Shown: piece by piece, positions 20,027 through 27,591 of the stretch
Layout of the letters: the number at the start of each line of letters is the position of its first letter
How positions within the stretch are numbered: the first letter of the stretch is position 1
Source of the DNA: Kiritimatiellia bacterium
GTDB taxonomy: Bacteria > Verrucomicrobiota > Kiritimatiellia > WLWN01
Assembly (NCBI GenBank): GCA_012103575.1
Contig: WLWN01000001.1
Span: 2,670,538 to 2,734,537, forward strand
Length of the DNA: 64,000 nt
Reading direction: 5' to 3'
Program-made: the position numbers and the translations under genes
Notes under the pieces: model-generated
Told to the model about the DNA's origin: nothing
The model's input: the letters and a program-made list of their open reading frames with translations, nothing else
Database searches by the model: none

Positions 20027-21316
20027 TCAGGAAAGCGCCTTCATTCCATTGAATGAAACATCACGAGAACGATCTGAATCCTCTAGAGGGGTCACAAGAG
20101 CGATGCTTATACGATGGCGCTTAAAAAGCTGTTTTGCCAGTTTGAGAATATGTTCAGAGGTTATCGTTTCAATCCGCTGTATAAGTTCTGACGGCTGGAT
20201 GCATTCTCCATAACTCATCATGTTTTCGCCTATCCACATCATCTGATGGGCTGTACTCTCAAGTCCAATTTGCATCTGTCCGATGGTATAATCTTTAGCG
20301 CGTTTAAGTTCACTTTTTGAAACCGGCTTTTCTTTGATTCGATTTAGTTCTTTAAAGATAAGAGCGATGGCCTTATCCGTTTGTAGTCGATCTAATCCCA
20401 CGCTTATAATGAATACACCTGTATCATCAAAGAGTTGTACACTGCTATGAATGGAATAAGCCAAGCCATATTTCTCACGTACAATTTGGAATAATCGGGA
20501 ACTCATGTTTTCGCCGAGAATAATACTCAATAGCTTTGCCGCAAAACGTCTTGGGTCTTTTCGGCCAAATAATTTGACGCCTATCGCTAAATGAGACTGT
20601 TCAATTTCTTTTGAAGCAACAGCAACACGCTTTTGCACTGTTTTGCTCGTTACCCGTGTAAAGGACGGCTTCGTTCTTTTTTTAATCGAGCCCAACCGTT
20701 TAGCCACTTGGTGAACACAGGCTGCATGATCTATTTTACCTGCAAAAGTAATGACCGTATTATTCGAAACATATTTCTTATTCTTAAAATCTAAAATCTC
20801 TTTTCTGGTAACACGACGAATATTCTCAGGCGTTCCAATCAAAGGCCGACCTAATGCATGATTCGCCCACAACAGCTCACCCAATATATCTTGAACCAAA
20901 TGATGAGGTTGATCCGCATACATGATAATTTCTTCGATAATGACACCTCGTTCTTTATCGATATCCACTTTGTCAAAACGAGCATTCAAGTACATGTCAC
21001 AAAGAATATCTAATGTGTTCCAGGCATGGTCTGAAGTGATGCGCGCATAATAGCAAGTGGATTCTTCTTGCGTAAACGCATTGAAATACCCACCTCGACC
21101 TTCAATCGCTTGTGAAATTTCCTGAGCGCTACGTTTTTTCGTCCCTTTAAAGAGCAGATGCTCAATAAAGTGACTCATGCCTGATATAGCTTTTGGCTCG
21201 TAGCGGCCCCCGACTCCAACCCAAACCCCCATAGCTACACTTTCAACGTGCGGCATAGATGCTGAAACAACACGTATTCCATTCGGCAAAGTGGTTTTAT
21301 TAACGTTTAGTTTCAT
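20027..21316 (-). CDS. M16-family zinc metallopeptidase
   Basis: A 429-residue protein with the inverted zinc motif HFIEH in MSHFIEHLLFKGT (about residues 46-58) and the distal Glu in ERGVIIEEI. GGYFNAFTQEESTCYYARI is also typical of bacterial processing-peptidase-like members. The length fits the small two-domain bacterial M16 proteins. Its start overlaps the hisA stop by 4 bases, so both are co-transcribed. The frame is intact. Likely degrades peptides in the cytoplasm or periplasm; no signal peptide is visible. Confidence 0.85.
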   Translation of the reverse strand: MKLNVNKTTLPNGIRVVSASMPHVESVAMGVWVGVGGRYEPKAISGMSHFIEHLLFKGTKKRSAQEISQAIEGRGGYFNAFTQEESTCYYARITSDHAWNTLDILCDMYLNARFDKVDIDKERGVIIEEIIMYADQPHHLVQDILGELLWANHALGRPLIGTPENIRRVTRKEILDFKNKKYVSNNTVITFAGKIDHAACVHQVAKRLGSIKKRTKPSFTRVTSKTVQKRVAVASKEIEQSHLAIGVKLFGRKDPRRFAAKLLSIILGENMSSRLFQIVREKYGLAYSIHSSVQLFDDTGVFIISVGLDRLQTDKAIALIFKELNRIKEKPVSKSELKRAKDYTIGQMQIGLESTAHQMMWIGENMMSYGECIQPSELIQRIETITSEHILKLAKQLFKRHRISIALVTPLEDSDRSRDVSFNGMKALS

Positions 21317-22053
21317 GATGGCCGTTCCTCCCTTTTCATCAGATCAGCTAAGCGTATCGTTTTTTCGTATAAGGCCTTACCTACAATCGCTCCGACCAAA
21401 TTATCTTGCTGTAAAGCTTCTAACCGTTTGATATCATCAACACTCGATACCCCCCCCGAAGCAATGACAGAACAAGAAACAGCTTCACAAAGGGCCTGAA
21501 CCGATAAAGTGTTAGTGCCTTCCATCATTCCGTCACGGGCTGTATCGGTATAGATAATCGTTTCGATGCCTATATCGTTCACTTTTTTTGCTAGTTCTAC
21601 GGCATCCAAATCTGTCGTTTCTGTCCAGCCCTTAACCTGAACCTTTCCCTGGAATGCATCAATACCCACCACAATTTTCCGACCAAATTTTTCCACCATG
21701 TGCTCCACATAATCAGACTGTAGACAAGCTTTTGTACCGATGACCACACGGTCTACGCCATGATCCAACAATATTCTAATATCTTTATCCGTCCTCAGTC
21801 CACCGCCAACTTCCATCGGTATGGACAAGACCTCCGCCATACGGCAAATCACATCACGATGTACCGGCTGCCCCTGAAAAGCGCCGTCCAGGTCAACGAC
21901 ATGTAAATAACGAGCGCCTTCCGCTTCCCAATGTTGAGCCATTTGGACAGGATCGTTAGCATACACGGTCACCTCTTCGGCACGACCTTGTTTAAGCCGA
22001 ACACATTTACCCTCTTTCAAGTCGACAGCTGGCAATATGGTAATAGAATTCAT
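21313..22053 (-). CDS. hisA: ProFAR isomerase (histidine biosynthesis)
   Basis: A 246-residue TIM-barrel protein. ILPAVDLKEGKCVRLKQG carries the N-terminal catalytic Asp of HisA. LHVVDLDGAFQG and IEVGGGLR-like VGGGLRTDKDI give the phosphate-binding loops. TDTARDGMMEGTN carries the second catalytic Asp, and VIASGGVSSVDDI the C-terminal phosphate site. HisA isomerises the ProFAR intermediate in histidine synthesis. It lies alone, outside a his operon, upstream of and coupled to the M16 peptidase gene. The frame is intact, which suggests that histidine synthesis is still selected. Confidence 0.93.
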   Translation of the reverse strand: MNSITILPAVDLKEGKCVRLKQGRAEEVTVYANDPVQMAQHWEAEGARYLHVVDLDGAFQGQPVHRDVICRMAEVLSIPMEVGGGLRTDKDIRILLDHGVDRVVIGTKACLQSDYVEHMVEKFGRKIVVGIDAFQGKVQVKGWTETTDLDAVELAKKVNDIGIETIIYTDTARDGMMEGTNTLSVQALCEAVSCSVIASGGVSSVDDIKRLEALQQDNLVGAIVGKALYEKTIRLADLMKREERPS

Positions 22054-22224
22054 TTTAGGATTAAAAATTAATGTATAAAACTGCGCAATGTCAAGCTAAC
22101 ACCCCTAACCCAAGTTTCCTCATGACACGACGAAAATCTGAAACTTCTGACTAGAAAATGGGCCGACAGCCCGTTCTTGCAAGGCGTATGTCACGATGTG
22201 ATGAAGGCATGTCGGCGAGCATGG

Positions 22225-22674
22225 CTATTTTGCCAAAAGTCCCGGCCAGTTTTTGTCCGCCTTTTTTATATTCTCTGCTTGGTTTTTTTCCCATTTCGTT
22301 TTGATTTTTTTGCTGTAATTCAAATACAACTTTTTATCGACTATCTTCCATGCTGTAGGATCGATATTCGCAGTATAAGCTTTTGATACGGCCCATGCAT
22401 AATATCCACCATATTGTGGGATGTATGTCTCAGGTGACCTTTCGAAAGCTTTAAGGTTTGCTTCATCTGAAAAGCGCCATTTCGCACCTTTATATTCATA
22501 TTCAAACTTTTTCTTCCCTTTAGTTGGTTTTCCTTCTTCAAAATAGCTAACGACATCATATCCTTTAATGGCCGTTCCACCGAATCTTGTTTTGTTAATC
22601 GGCGACAGTCCAAAGCTAACATTTGCGGATAGAAATAAACTCAACAGTAAAATTGTCAGTCTTATTTGGTTCAT
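22225..22674 (-). CDS. Secreted YHS-domain protein
   Basis: A 149-residue protein with a signal peptide (IRLTILLLSLFLSANVSFG). The YHS domain follows: KGYDVVSYFEEGKPTKG, FEYEYKGAKWRFSDEANL and YGGYYAWAVSKAY. This is the usual layout of periplasmic YHS proteins, thought to bind metal, and often found with copper or other transition-metal systems, though no such gene is adjacent. The frame is intact. Its upstream side borders the first attC-like palindrome, so it could once have been a cassette, but no good attC site follows its stop. Confidence 0.8.
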   Translation of the reverse strand: MNQIRLTILLLSLFLSANVSFGLSPINKTRFGGTAIKGYDVVSYFEEGKPTKGKKKFEYEYKGAKWRFSDEANLKAFERSPETYIPQYGGYYAWAVSKAYTANIDPTAWKIVDKKLYLNYSKKIKTKWEKNQAENIKKADKNWPGLLAK

Positions 22675-22687
22675 ATTATGGCCTTTC

Positions 22688-22774
22688 TGCTAACGCTTTA
22701 AATCAGCTTGCCGACTCATGCCCGCTTCCAAACACCAGGCGCTATTCCCGATAAGCTGAGCTTTTTTTGTTTAA
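22688..22774 (-). repeat. attC-like palindrome 1 (split by MITE)
   Basis: Read on the minus strand the segment runs from CTTAAAC (interrupted by the MITE) through TCAGCTTATCGG and CGGCAAGCTGA, which pair, to GCGTTAGCA. The 7-base ends approximate the RYYYAAC and GTTRRRY boxes of integron attC sites. It is homologous to site 3 at 24307-24393. Degenerate; supported mainly by its position in the series of five. Confidence 0.4.
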
Positions 22775-22937
22775 CCTGGATCCGTCAGTTAAACGCGGTT
22801 TTCTGCACGAACCATTTGGGCCAAAAGGAATTACAAAAAAGCCTCGACGCACCCAGCGGGTGCGCCTGCGTTTTTTTGCAACCTTTTGCCTCCAAAGCAT
22901 TCGCACAGAAATCCCACGTTTAACTGACGGATCCAGG
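22775..22937 (-). mobile_element. 163-bp palindromic MITE, copy 3
   Basis: Same element in the opposite orientation. Flanking 5-bp duplication TTTAA at 22770-22774 and 22938-22942. It is inserted in the boundary of an attC-like site; removing it restores GTTTAAGTAAGCCGC, the counterpart of GTTCAAGTAAGCCGC at 24387. Confidence 0.9.
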
Positions 22938-23057
22938 TTTAAGTAAGCCGCTACGCGGCAGTTTCTTTCCGCCGGTTTTATGGTAAGCTCCCCCCCCCGG
23001 TTACGTTCGTGCAGGAACGAATTTGCCCTTCAAGGCCAACCACGAAGGCTCAATACC

Positions 23058-23214
23058 ATGAAACCCGAAATCGATGATTGGTATATAGCAGACCTAAAGC
23101 TAAGACGCTATGCAAAAAGAAACATTCAATCCTATCAACGCGCGGTGCGGCAGATGCAAAACTTCGGCGGCAAAGCCCTGCCATTAGCGCCGGTAGACCC
23201 GCAGCTTCTTGAAC
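23058..23214 (+). pseudogene. Tyrosine recombinase N-terminal remnant (cassette copy 1)
   Basis: ATG at 23058 begins MKPEIDDWYIADLKLRRYAK, the SAM-like N-terminal domain of a tyrosine recombinase of the kind often found next to IS91-type transposases. After FGGKAL (about 23180) the sequence jumps directly to the far end of the cassette. The 620-bp middle present in copy 2 (24628-25248) is missing, so this is an internal-deletion derivative of copy 2. Non-functional. Confidence 0.7.
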
Positions 23215-23268
23215 CAGGGATTAGTCGCCGACCGCTTCGCAGTCGGAACTATCTTTATTTTGTTCGGC
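23208..23268 (-). repeat. attC-like palindrome 2, behind brnA
   Basis: On the minus strand it starts GCCGAAC 8 bases after the BrnA stop, contains CCGAC/GTCGG as a perfect inner stem with GATAGT/ACTAATC around it, and ends GTTCAAG. It is nearly identical to site 4 at 25276-25337. The end boxes match RYYYAAC and GTTRRRY only partly. Confidence 0.5.
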
Positions 23269-23275
23269 TATCATT

Positions 23276-23494
23276 CTATGAAACCCACTTAAGGTTCAGT
23301 TTTTTGTGGTTTAGAGCACAATCTCGAAGATACAAATTAATTAAATTTTGGTAGGGCATGCCAAGTTCAGTTGCTAAAGTTTTGAAGTACGTAACGGTCG
23401 ATTTATCCAAGCGCATGGTTATCGGTTGTTTTAATTTTTTGATATAGGGATTCTTCTCTCCCTCCATTTTTTCAAAATCGTAATGTTTTCTCAT
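23276..23494 (-). CDS. brnA: BrnA-type antitoxin (CopG-like)
   Basis: About 72 residues from the ATG at 23494, 3 bases after the brnT stop. ITMRLDKSTVTYFKTLATELG and PYQNLINLYLRDCA are the ribbon-helix-helix DNA-binding core of BrnA antitoxins. BrnA neutralises the BrnT RNase and represses the operon. The toxin gene upstream is frameshifted, so the antitoxin is probably orphaned. An attC-like palindrome follows the stop immediately, as expected for an integron cassette. Confidence 0.8.
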   Translation of the reverse strand: MRKHYDFEKMEGEKNPYIKKLKQPITMRLDKSTVTYFKTLATELGMPYQNLINLYLRDCALNHKKLNLKWVS

Positions 23495-23496
23495 GT

Positions 23497-23768
23497 TTAG
23501 CTCCAATAGTTCGTTTGTTCTTGTTTGTCTGCCTTTCTTGCGGAAATGATACGAATCATAGAATCACTCGCCCGGTAACAATGGCAAACGACAAAGACCC
23601 GCAGCGTGAAACTCATCCCCAATATCAAAAAACGGTCTTCATCATCAGAATGATCTGGATCAAAATACCAAACAGCATTCTCGTCGAGGAAAACTGTCTT
23701 TGCCTCCTCGAAGGAGACCTTATGTCTTTGCTTATTCATTCGTCCCACTCAAAAATCAAATCATTCAT
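23497..23768 (-). pseudogene. brnT: BrnT-type RNase toxin, frameshifted near its start
   Basis: ATG at 23768 begins MNDLIFEWDE, the conserved BrnT N-terminus, and then hits TGA. One base out of frame the protein resumes as NKQRHKVSFEEAKTVFLDE, DPDHSDDEDRFLILG and IRIISARKADKQEQTNY, the full BrnT body. A single-base indel near 23738 therefore disconnects the first 10 residues. An internal start (GTG at 23748 or ATG at 23739) could produce a shortened toxin. BrnT cleaves RNA during stress. Confidence 0.8.
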
Positions 23769-23824
23769 ATGTACAATGTACGTATTGGAGGGGTGGCTGT
23801 CAAGCTGTATGGATGAATAGATTA

Positions 23825-24063
23825 GAGCGTTTTTACTAAAACTGTAGCCGCACAAAGGAAACTAAGTTTGAGGGTGGTATTGTGACAAACCCAATGTGGG
23901 AGGCGGTTCCATCCGGCGATCTTTAAAAGGGTGAAGATCTTGAAGAAAGGTCGCGCCTCCCACACTGAGCGGTCCTCTTTCAAAGGTCGCTGAGATCTCT
24001 TTAGTTCGCTAAACGATTATGCGTTGTTACTATTTACCGGCTATAGATTTACTTGAAACGCTC
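23825..24063. mobile_element. 239-bp TA-flanked MITE with IS630-like ends
   Basis: Flanked by TA at 23823-23824 and 24064-24065. Ends GAGCGTTTTTACTAAAACTG and, inward from the right, GAGCGTTTCAAGTAAATCTA, followed on both sides by TAGCCG, so the inverted repeat is about 26 bases with a few mismatches. The first bases (GAGCG-TT) match the IS630 ends in this window. Inside, TGTGGGAGGCG and CGCCTCCCACA form a second inverted repeat. No coding capacity. Confidence 0.7.
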
Positions 24064-24114
24064 TAAGGCATAACGAGAAGGTGTTTTTGTCTATGTCGAA
24101 CGGGCGCATCTTGA

Positions 24115-24275
24115 TCGCACTACCGAAAAGTTGTAAAACGCTCTGCGTGGTCGCTGGGGGCTTATCCTCAACAAATGATGACCCCTTTACTGGAAGAGCG
24201 GATTTGTTTTACGGTCACCTTGGCCGGGTCCTATGAAGCGGCCTCAGAACTGTGCCGGAAATGGGGACTGGGATG
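24115..24275 (+). pseudogene. ISKra4-like transposase fragment
   Basis: The frame through PLLEERICFTVTLAGSYEAA and SELCRKWGLG (24180-24270) resembles the N-terminal region of ISKra4-family transposases. It is preceded by out-of-frame LRGRWG. Only about 50 codons remain. It lies in the BrnTA cassette-like unit, next to the small MITE. Confidence 0.5.
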
Positions 24276-24306
24276 ATATTTGGTAGCAGAACCCAGATGC
24301 GCCCTT

Positions 24307-24393
24307 ACCGAACGTTCTGAATCAGCTTACCGGCCCGCGACCATTTCCAAGCGCCAGGCGCTTTTCCAGGTAAGGTGAATGCGGTTGTTCAAG
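24307..24393 (-). repeat. attC-like palindrome 3
   Basis: Minus-strand order: CTTGAAC, then CTTACC pairing with GGTAAG, a perfect inner AAGCGCC/GGCGCTT hairpin, and the end box GTTCGGT. It is homologous to site 1. The outer boxes deviate from the integron consensus. Confidence 0.45.
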
Positions 24394-24504
24394 TAAGCCG
24401 CTACGCGGCAGTTTCTTTCCGCCGGTTTTATGGTAAGCTCCTCCTGGCTATGTTTGTGCAGGAACGAATTTGCCCTTCAAGGCCAACCCTGAAGGAGCAA
24501 TACC

Positions 24505-24940
24505 ATGAAAACCGAAATCGATGATCGATATATAGCAGACCTTAAGCTAAGAGGCTATGCAAAAAGAAGCATTCAATCCTATCAACGCACGGTCCGGCAG
24601 ATGCAAAACTTCGGCGGCAAAGCCCTGGAGGATATCACCGAGGAGGAACTACGCGAATAGTGGCTATACTGCAAAGAGGAATTGAAATGGGGGGCGGCCA
24701 GACAACGCATCTCCTATAGCGGGATCAAGCTCTTCTTCTCCCACACTCTCAAACGGGATTGGGAGGTACTCCGGGTGGTGAAGTTCGAGCGCGATCAGAC
24801 TTTATCGGTGGTCCTCGCGCAATTATCGCGGCCATGCCCAACGCTCAGAACCATGCGTTTTTCAGCGTGGTGTATGGCTACGAGCTCCGGCTGGACGAGG
24901 CGATGAACTTACTCTCCCCCGTTTCAATAGACACCTGATG
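24505..24940 (+). pseudogene. Tyrosine recombinase (IS91-associated type), truncated (cassette copy 2)
   Basis: ATG at 24505 with an AAGGAG ribosome-binding site begins MKTEIDDRYIADLKLRGYAK. The core-binding domain is interrupted by TAG at 24658-24660, where Tyr is expected before WLYCKEELKW, and continues with GIKLFFSHTLKRDW. A frame change near 24815 leads to AIIAAMPNAQNHAFFSVVYG, the start of the catalytic domain, which ends at about 24938. The catalytic Arg, His and Tyr boxes beyond the first are missing. The gene points opposite to the cassette-like genes around it. Confidence 0.7.
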
Positions 24941-25275
24941 AGTTTTTAATTTTTACTATTACTTTTTCTTTCTTGCCAAGTCCGCGAGAATTATATTTGC
25001 AGGGTCGAAAGCTCTGCTGAGGAGCAACTTTCCAAGGGATAAGACGACGATGCGACCATGGGTCGGGGCCAAGGATTTTTTTCCTCGGCCTTTTCCTGTC
25101 GACCTATATGAGTATCTGATACCTTAGAAACCCTTTGCGCCGTAGGCGTAATCCCGTTATTCTGGTCTCAGTGTTGCCCAAATTCTAACGGAGAAAGTCC
25201 CTCCTGGAGGGAGGTGTGAATTCGGCGCCCTATACGAAATCTCCGTTCCATTAGCGCCGGTAGACCCCGCAGCTT
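24941..25275. other. Non-coding remainder of recombinase cassette
   Basis: No family-like frame. It contains a CTCCTGGAGGGAG-type hairpin near 25200 and ends in the segment CCATTAGCGCCGGTAGACC (from 25248), which is shared with the other cassette copy at 23181. This is where the deletion junction of copy 1 maps. Confidence 0.4.
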
Positions 25276-25337
25276 CTTGAACCAGAGATTAGTCGCCGAC
25301 CGCTTCGCAGTCGGAACTAATCCTTATTTTGTTAGAT
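25276..25337 (-). repeat. attC-like palindrome 4, behind SRPBCC gene
   Basis: Minus strand: ATCTAAC (fits RYYYAAC exactly), then GATTAGT pairing perfectly with ACTAATC, an inner CCGAC/GTCGG stem with a 9-base loop, and GTTCAAG at the end. It begins 10 bases after the stop of the SRPBCC gene. The best-folded of the five sites. Confidence 0.55.
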
Positions 25338-25346
25338 TGCTTCTGG

Positions 25347-25853
25347 TTATGAAACAAGAGCTTGAGCTAACTCTTCACTTGGCGGAAGCTCGCTTCCGAT
25401 GGTTTTACCAGTAAAAGAATAGTAGGCTAAACCCGAGAGCAGCTTTTTCTGAAGTCCTTTCATCATCGGACGCATAATCACCATTCCCATTAACGCCCCA
25501 AGCGGCCCAAGCTTTACAACAAAATCCATATACATTGAAACTTCACAGGTTGTATCGGTGACCTTTTCAACACTAAATCCAGCAAACATAGTTCTCATCG
25601 GCATAGAAAGTTCACTAAGAACGACCTTGAAACTTTTATTTTCTTCGTATTCTATTATTTCTTCGTACACGCTTTTTTTATCATAAAATACGCAATGTTG
25701 TTTGGCTCCTAAACCAGAACTCTTTTCACCTATTATCGGTGATTGCTCCACACCAAAACTAAAGTTTTCAACACCGCCAAAATCATCCAATATTTCCCAG
25801 ACTTTTTTAGAAGTTGCGTTGATTCGTACTGCGGATTCAACATAATGTTCCAT
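25347..25853 (-). CDS. SRPBCC-family (polyketide cyclase/START-like) protein
   Basis: A 168-residue intact protein. VRINATSKKVWEILDDFGGVENF is the first strand-helix unit of the SRPBCC fold, and the C-terminal long helix starts near PLGALMGMVIMRPMMKGL. Such proteins bind hydrophobic ligands; the ligand is unknown here. It is transcribed in the same direction as the GNAT and BrnTA genes and is followed 10 bases later by an attC-like palindrome, which fits a gene cassette. Confidence 0.75.
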   Translation of the reverse strand: MEHYVESAVRINATSKKVWEILDDFGGVENFSFGVEQSPIIGEKSSGLGAKQHCVFYDKKSVYEEIIEYEENKSFKVVLSELSMPMRTMFAGFSVEKVTDTTCEVSMYMDFVVKLGPLGALMGMVIMRPMMKGLQKKLLSGLAYYSFTGKTIGSELPPSEELAQALVS

Positions 25854-25938
25854 GATACTCTCTCTTTTTAAAGTTCAATCAATTTAGGAGCGATTAGGGT
25901 AATGTTTCTTAAAGCAGAAAATTCTCATTATTTAGTAA

Positions 25939-26008
25939 ATCTAACGTTCGAGGTGAGTTTTTCTGGGCCGCAACGCGGTTCAGAATAAGCTCCGCCTTAT
26001 GGTTATGT
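25939..26008 (-). repeat. attC-like palindrome 5, overlapping GNAT stop
   Basis: Minus strand: ACATAAC, then AAGGCGGAG pairing imperfectly with CTCACCT, an inner TTCTG-CCGC/GCGG-CAGAA hairpin, and GTTAGAT, an exact match to the GTTRRRY core box where integrase cuts. The GNAT stop codon (26003-26005) lies within the first box, a common arrangement in cassettes. Confidence 0.5.
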
Positions 26009-26570
26009 CTTTCTTTTCTCGTCCCACTCGTTCTTCAAAAGTGCATAAATAATACTGTTTGAAAAACGGTCATAAAGCCATTCTGATTCTCGCAGAATCC
26101 CTTCTTTTGTGAAACCCAGTGTTTCAGGAATTCTTTGACTTCTTGTATTTTCTTGTGCACACCGTATCTCAATTCTATTAAGCTCCAGATCATGAAATAT
26201 GTAATCAACAAGTGCTTTGCATGACATAGATATAATGCCTTTACCTTCATATTGGTCGCCTAACCAGTACCCAATAGACATTGTTTTGTTGGCGACATCA
26301 ATTTTGTGTAAACCTAAGGACGCCAGCTAGTTCATTTTTCAGCCAAACGCCACAATGAAAACCATTGCTATCATCATTTTGTTTTTGGCCAATTCTGATA
26401 AAGATGGCCGCATCATCAATCGATTTTGTTCCATCAACCCATGGCAACCACTTCCGTAAATGTACACGACTTGAATCCACGAGTACATAAAGAGCCTGAG
26501 CGTTGTCCTCGGATAGAGGTTTAAGAGTGAGGCTGTTTCCCACATCTGTGGACTTGGTTAAGGTGTATTT
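26003..26570 (-). pseudogene. GNAT (RimL-like) acetyltransferase, frameshift and IS630 at its 5' end
   Basis: The N-terminal part reads LTLKPLSEDNAQALYVLVDS and HLRKWLPWVDGT, typical of RimL/RimJ-type ribosomal-protein N-acetyltransferases. The frame shifts at about 26310, where GVLRFTQN-stop should continue as GLHKIDVANKTMSIGYWLG. The C-terminal acetyl-CoA-binding part (GKGIISMSCKALVDYIF, RIEIRCAQENTRSQRIPE) then runs to 26003. An IS630 copy has inserted at TA 26570-26571 and removed the first codons and promoter. It is followed by an attC-like site. Confidence 0.75.
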
Positions 26571-26571
26571 A

Positions 26572-27567
26572 GAGCGCTTCACGATTGAGGTGTCGCGATG
26601 TAGCACGAAGAAAACCAGCCGATTACCTCGTCGGGAGAAACCTCTTCGAACGCTTGTGTGAGCGCTTCAGATAGTTCCTGCTGACTGCGGGCTGCAAGGC
26701 TGCCCAACCGATTCTTTATCTTGCCCCATATTTTTTCAATGGGGTTGGAATCGGGGCTGTAGGGTGGAAGGAACCTTACATGGGCCCCACATGACTCAAT
26801 GAGTTCAATGACCTTGGGATTGTGATGGACGCGAAGATTGTCCATGATGACGATATCTTCAGGTGAAAGAGTCGGGAGAAGAACCCGGCGAATATATTCT
26901 CTAAAAACAGCCGTCTCTGTCGCCCCCTCCCCCTCCATGGCCGCTGTTGTTCCGTCCAGGCGGACCGAAGAAATCAAGGTGGTGGTACACCAATGTCCAT
27001 GAGGCGTTTTGGCAAAAAGCCTGTTCCCGCCCAACGCCCGGCCCCGCAGACGAGTCATATTCGTTTTCGCCCCGGATTCATCAATAAAGACAAGGCGACT
27101 TGGATCAAGTTTGGCCACCTCTTGGATCCACTGCTTTCTCAAGAGATTTACATCCGCCCGGTCTTGCTCGCTGGCGTGAAGCGTTTCTTTTATACCGGCA
27201 GCCCAACCGATTCAACGCCCGCTGTACGGCCATGATCGACCCCTTCACGCCGCTCATGTTCTTGAGTTCTTCAAGCGTTGCATCGGGATGTTTGCCCCCC
27301 AGTTGAGCCAACGCCTTGAGCTGCTTTCCGCTGTAGAGGGCCTGACGATGCCCACGCGGTCGGGGAGCGGTCTGTCCGGTTTCGTTGAAACGAGAGAGCC
27401 CACGCTGAAACGTTCTAAGATCTACACGATAAGAAGATGCGATATCGGCCTGGGAACCTTTGCCCATTTTGTAGGCATCTATCGCACGCCGCCGGATTTC
27501 TGCTGTTGCTATACTCATGTCATGGAGTATAGATCTTCTAAAGAGGCATTTCAATCGTTAAATGCTC
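26572..27567 (-). mobile_element. IS630-family element, copy 2 (996 bp)
   Basis: Flanked by TA at 26570-26571 and 27568-27569. Inserted in the 5' end of the GNAT gene; its other end is 24 bases from IS1380 copy B. Confidence 0.9.
26579..27554 (-). pseudogene. IS630 transposase (copy 2), two frames
   Basis: The N-terminal helix-turn-helix frame (from 27554 or ATG 27518) breaks after LNRLGCRYK and the DDE frame continues to 26579. The catalytic motifs FIDESGAKTNMTR, VIMDNLRVHH and SNPIEKIWG are all present, so apart from the shared frame break this copy looks the least damaged of the two-frame set. Joining the frames needs a +1 shift at TATAAAAGAAACG. It could be functional if that shift is programmed. 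Confidence 0.8.
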
Positions 27568-27591
27568 TAGCTTTCTGTGACATAACATTAT

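Noticed and set aside
22130-22230. Sixth attC-like site behind the YHS gene
   Set aside because: GCCGACA and TGTCGGC form a stem around 22152-22217, but no RYYYAAC or GTTRRRY box is found at its ends, and part of it overlaps the coding region end.
26993-27306. Antisense open frames within the IS630 copies (80 and 68 codons, repeated in all copies)
   Set aside because: They recur only because the IS630 sequence is repeated; they are shadows of the transposase frames with no independent coding features.
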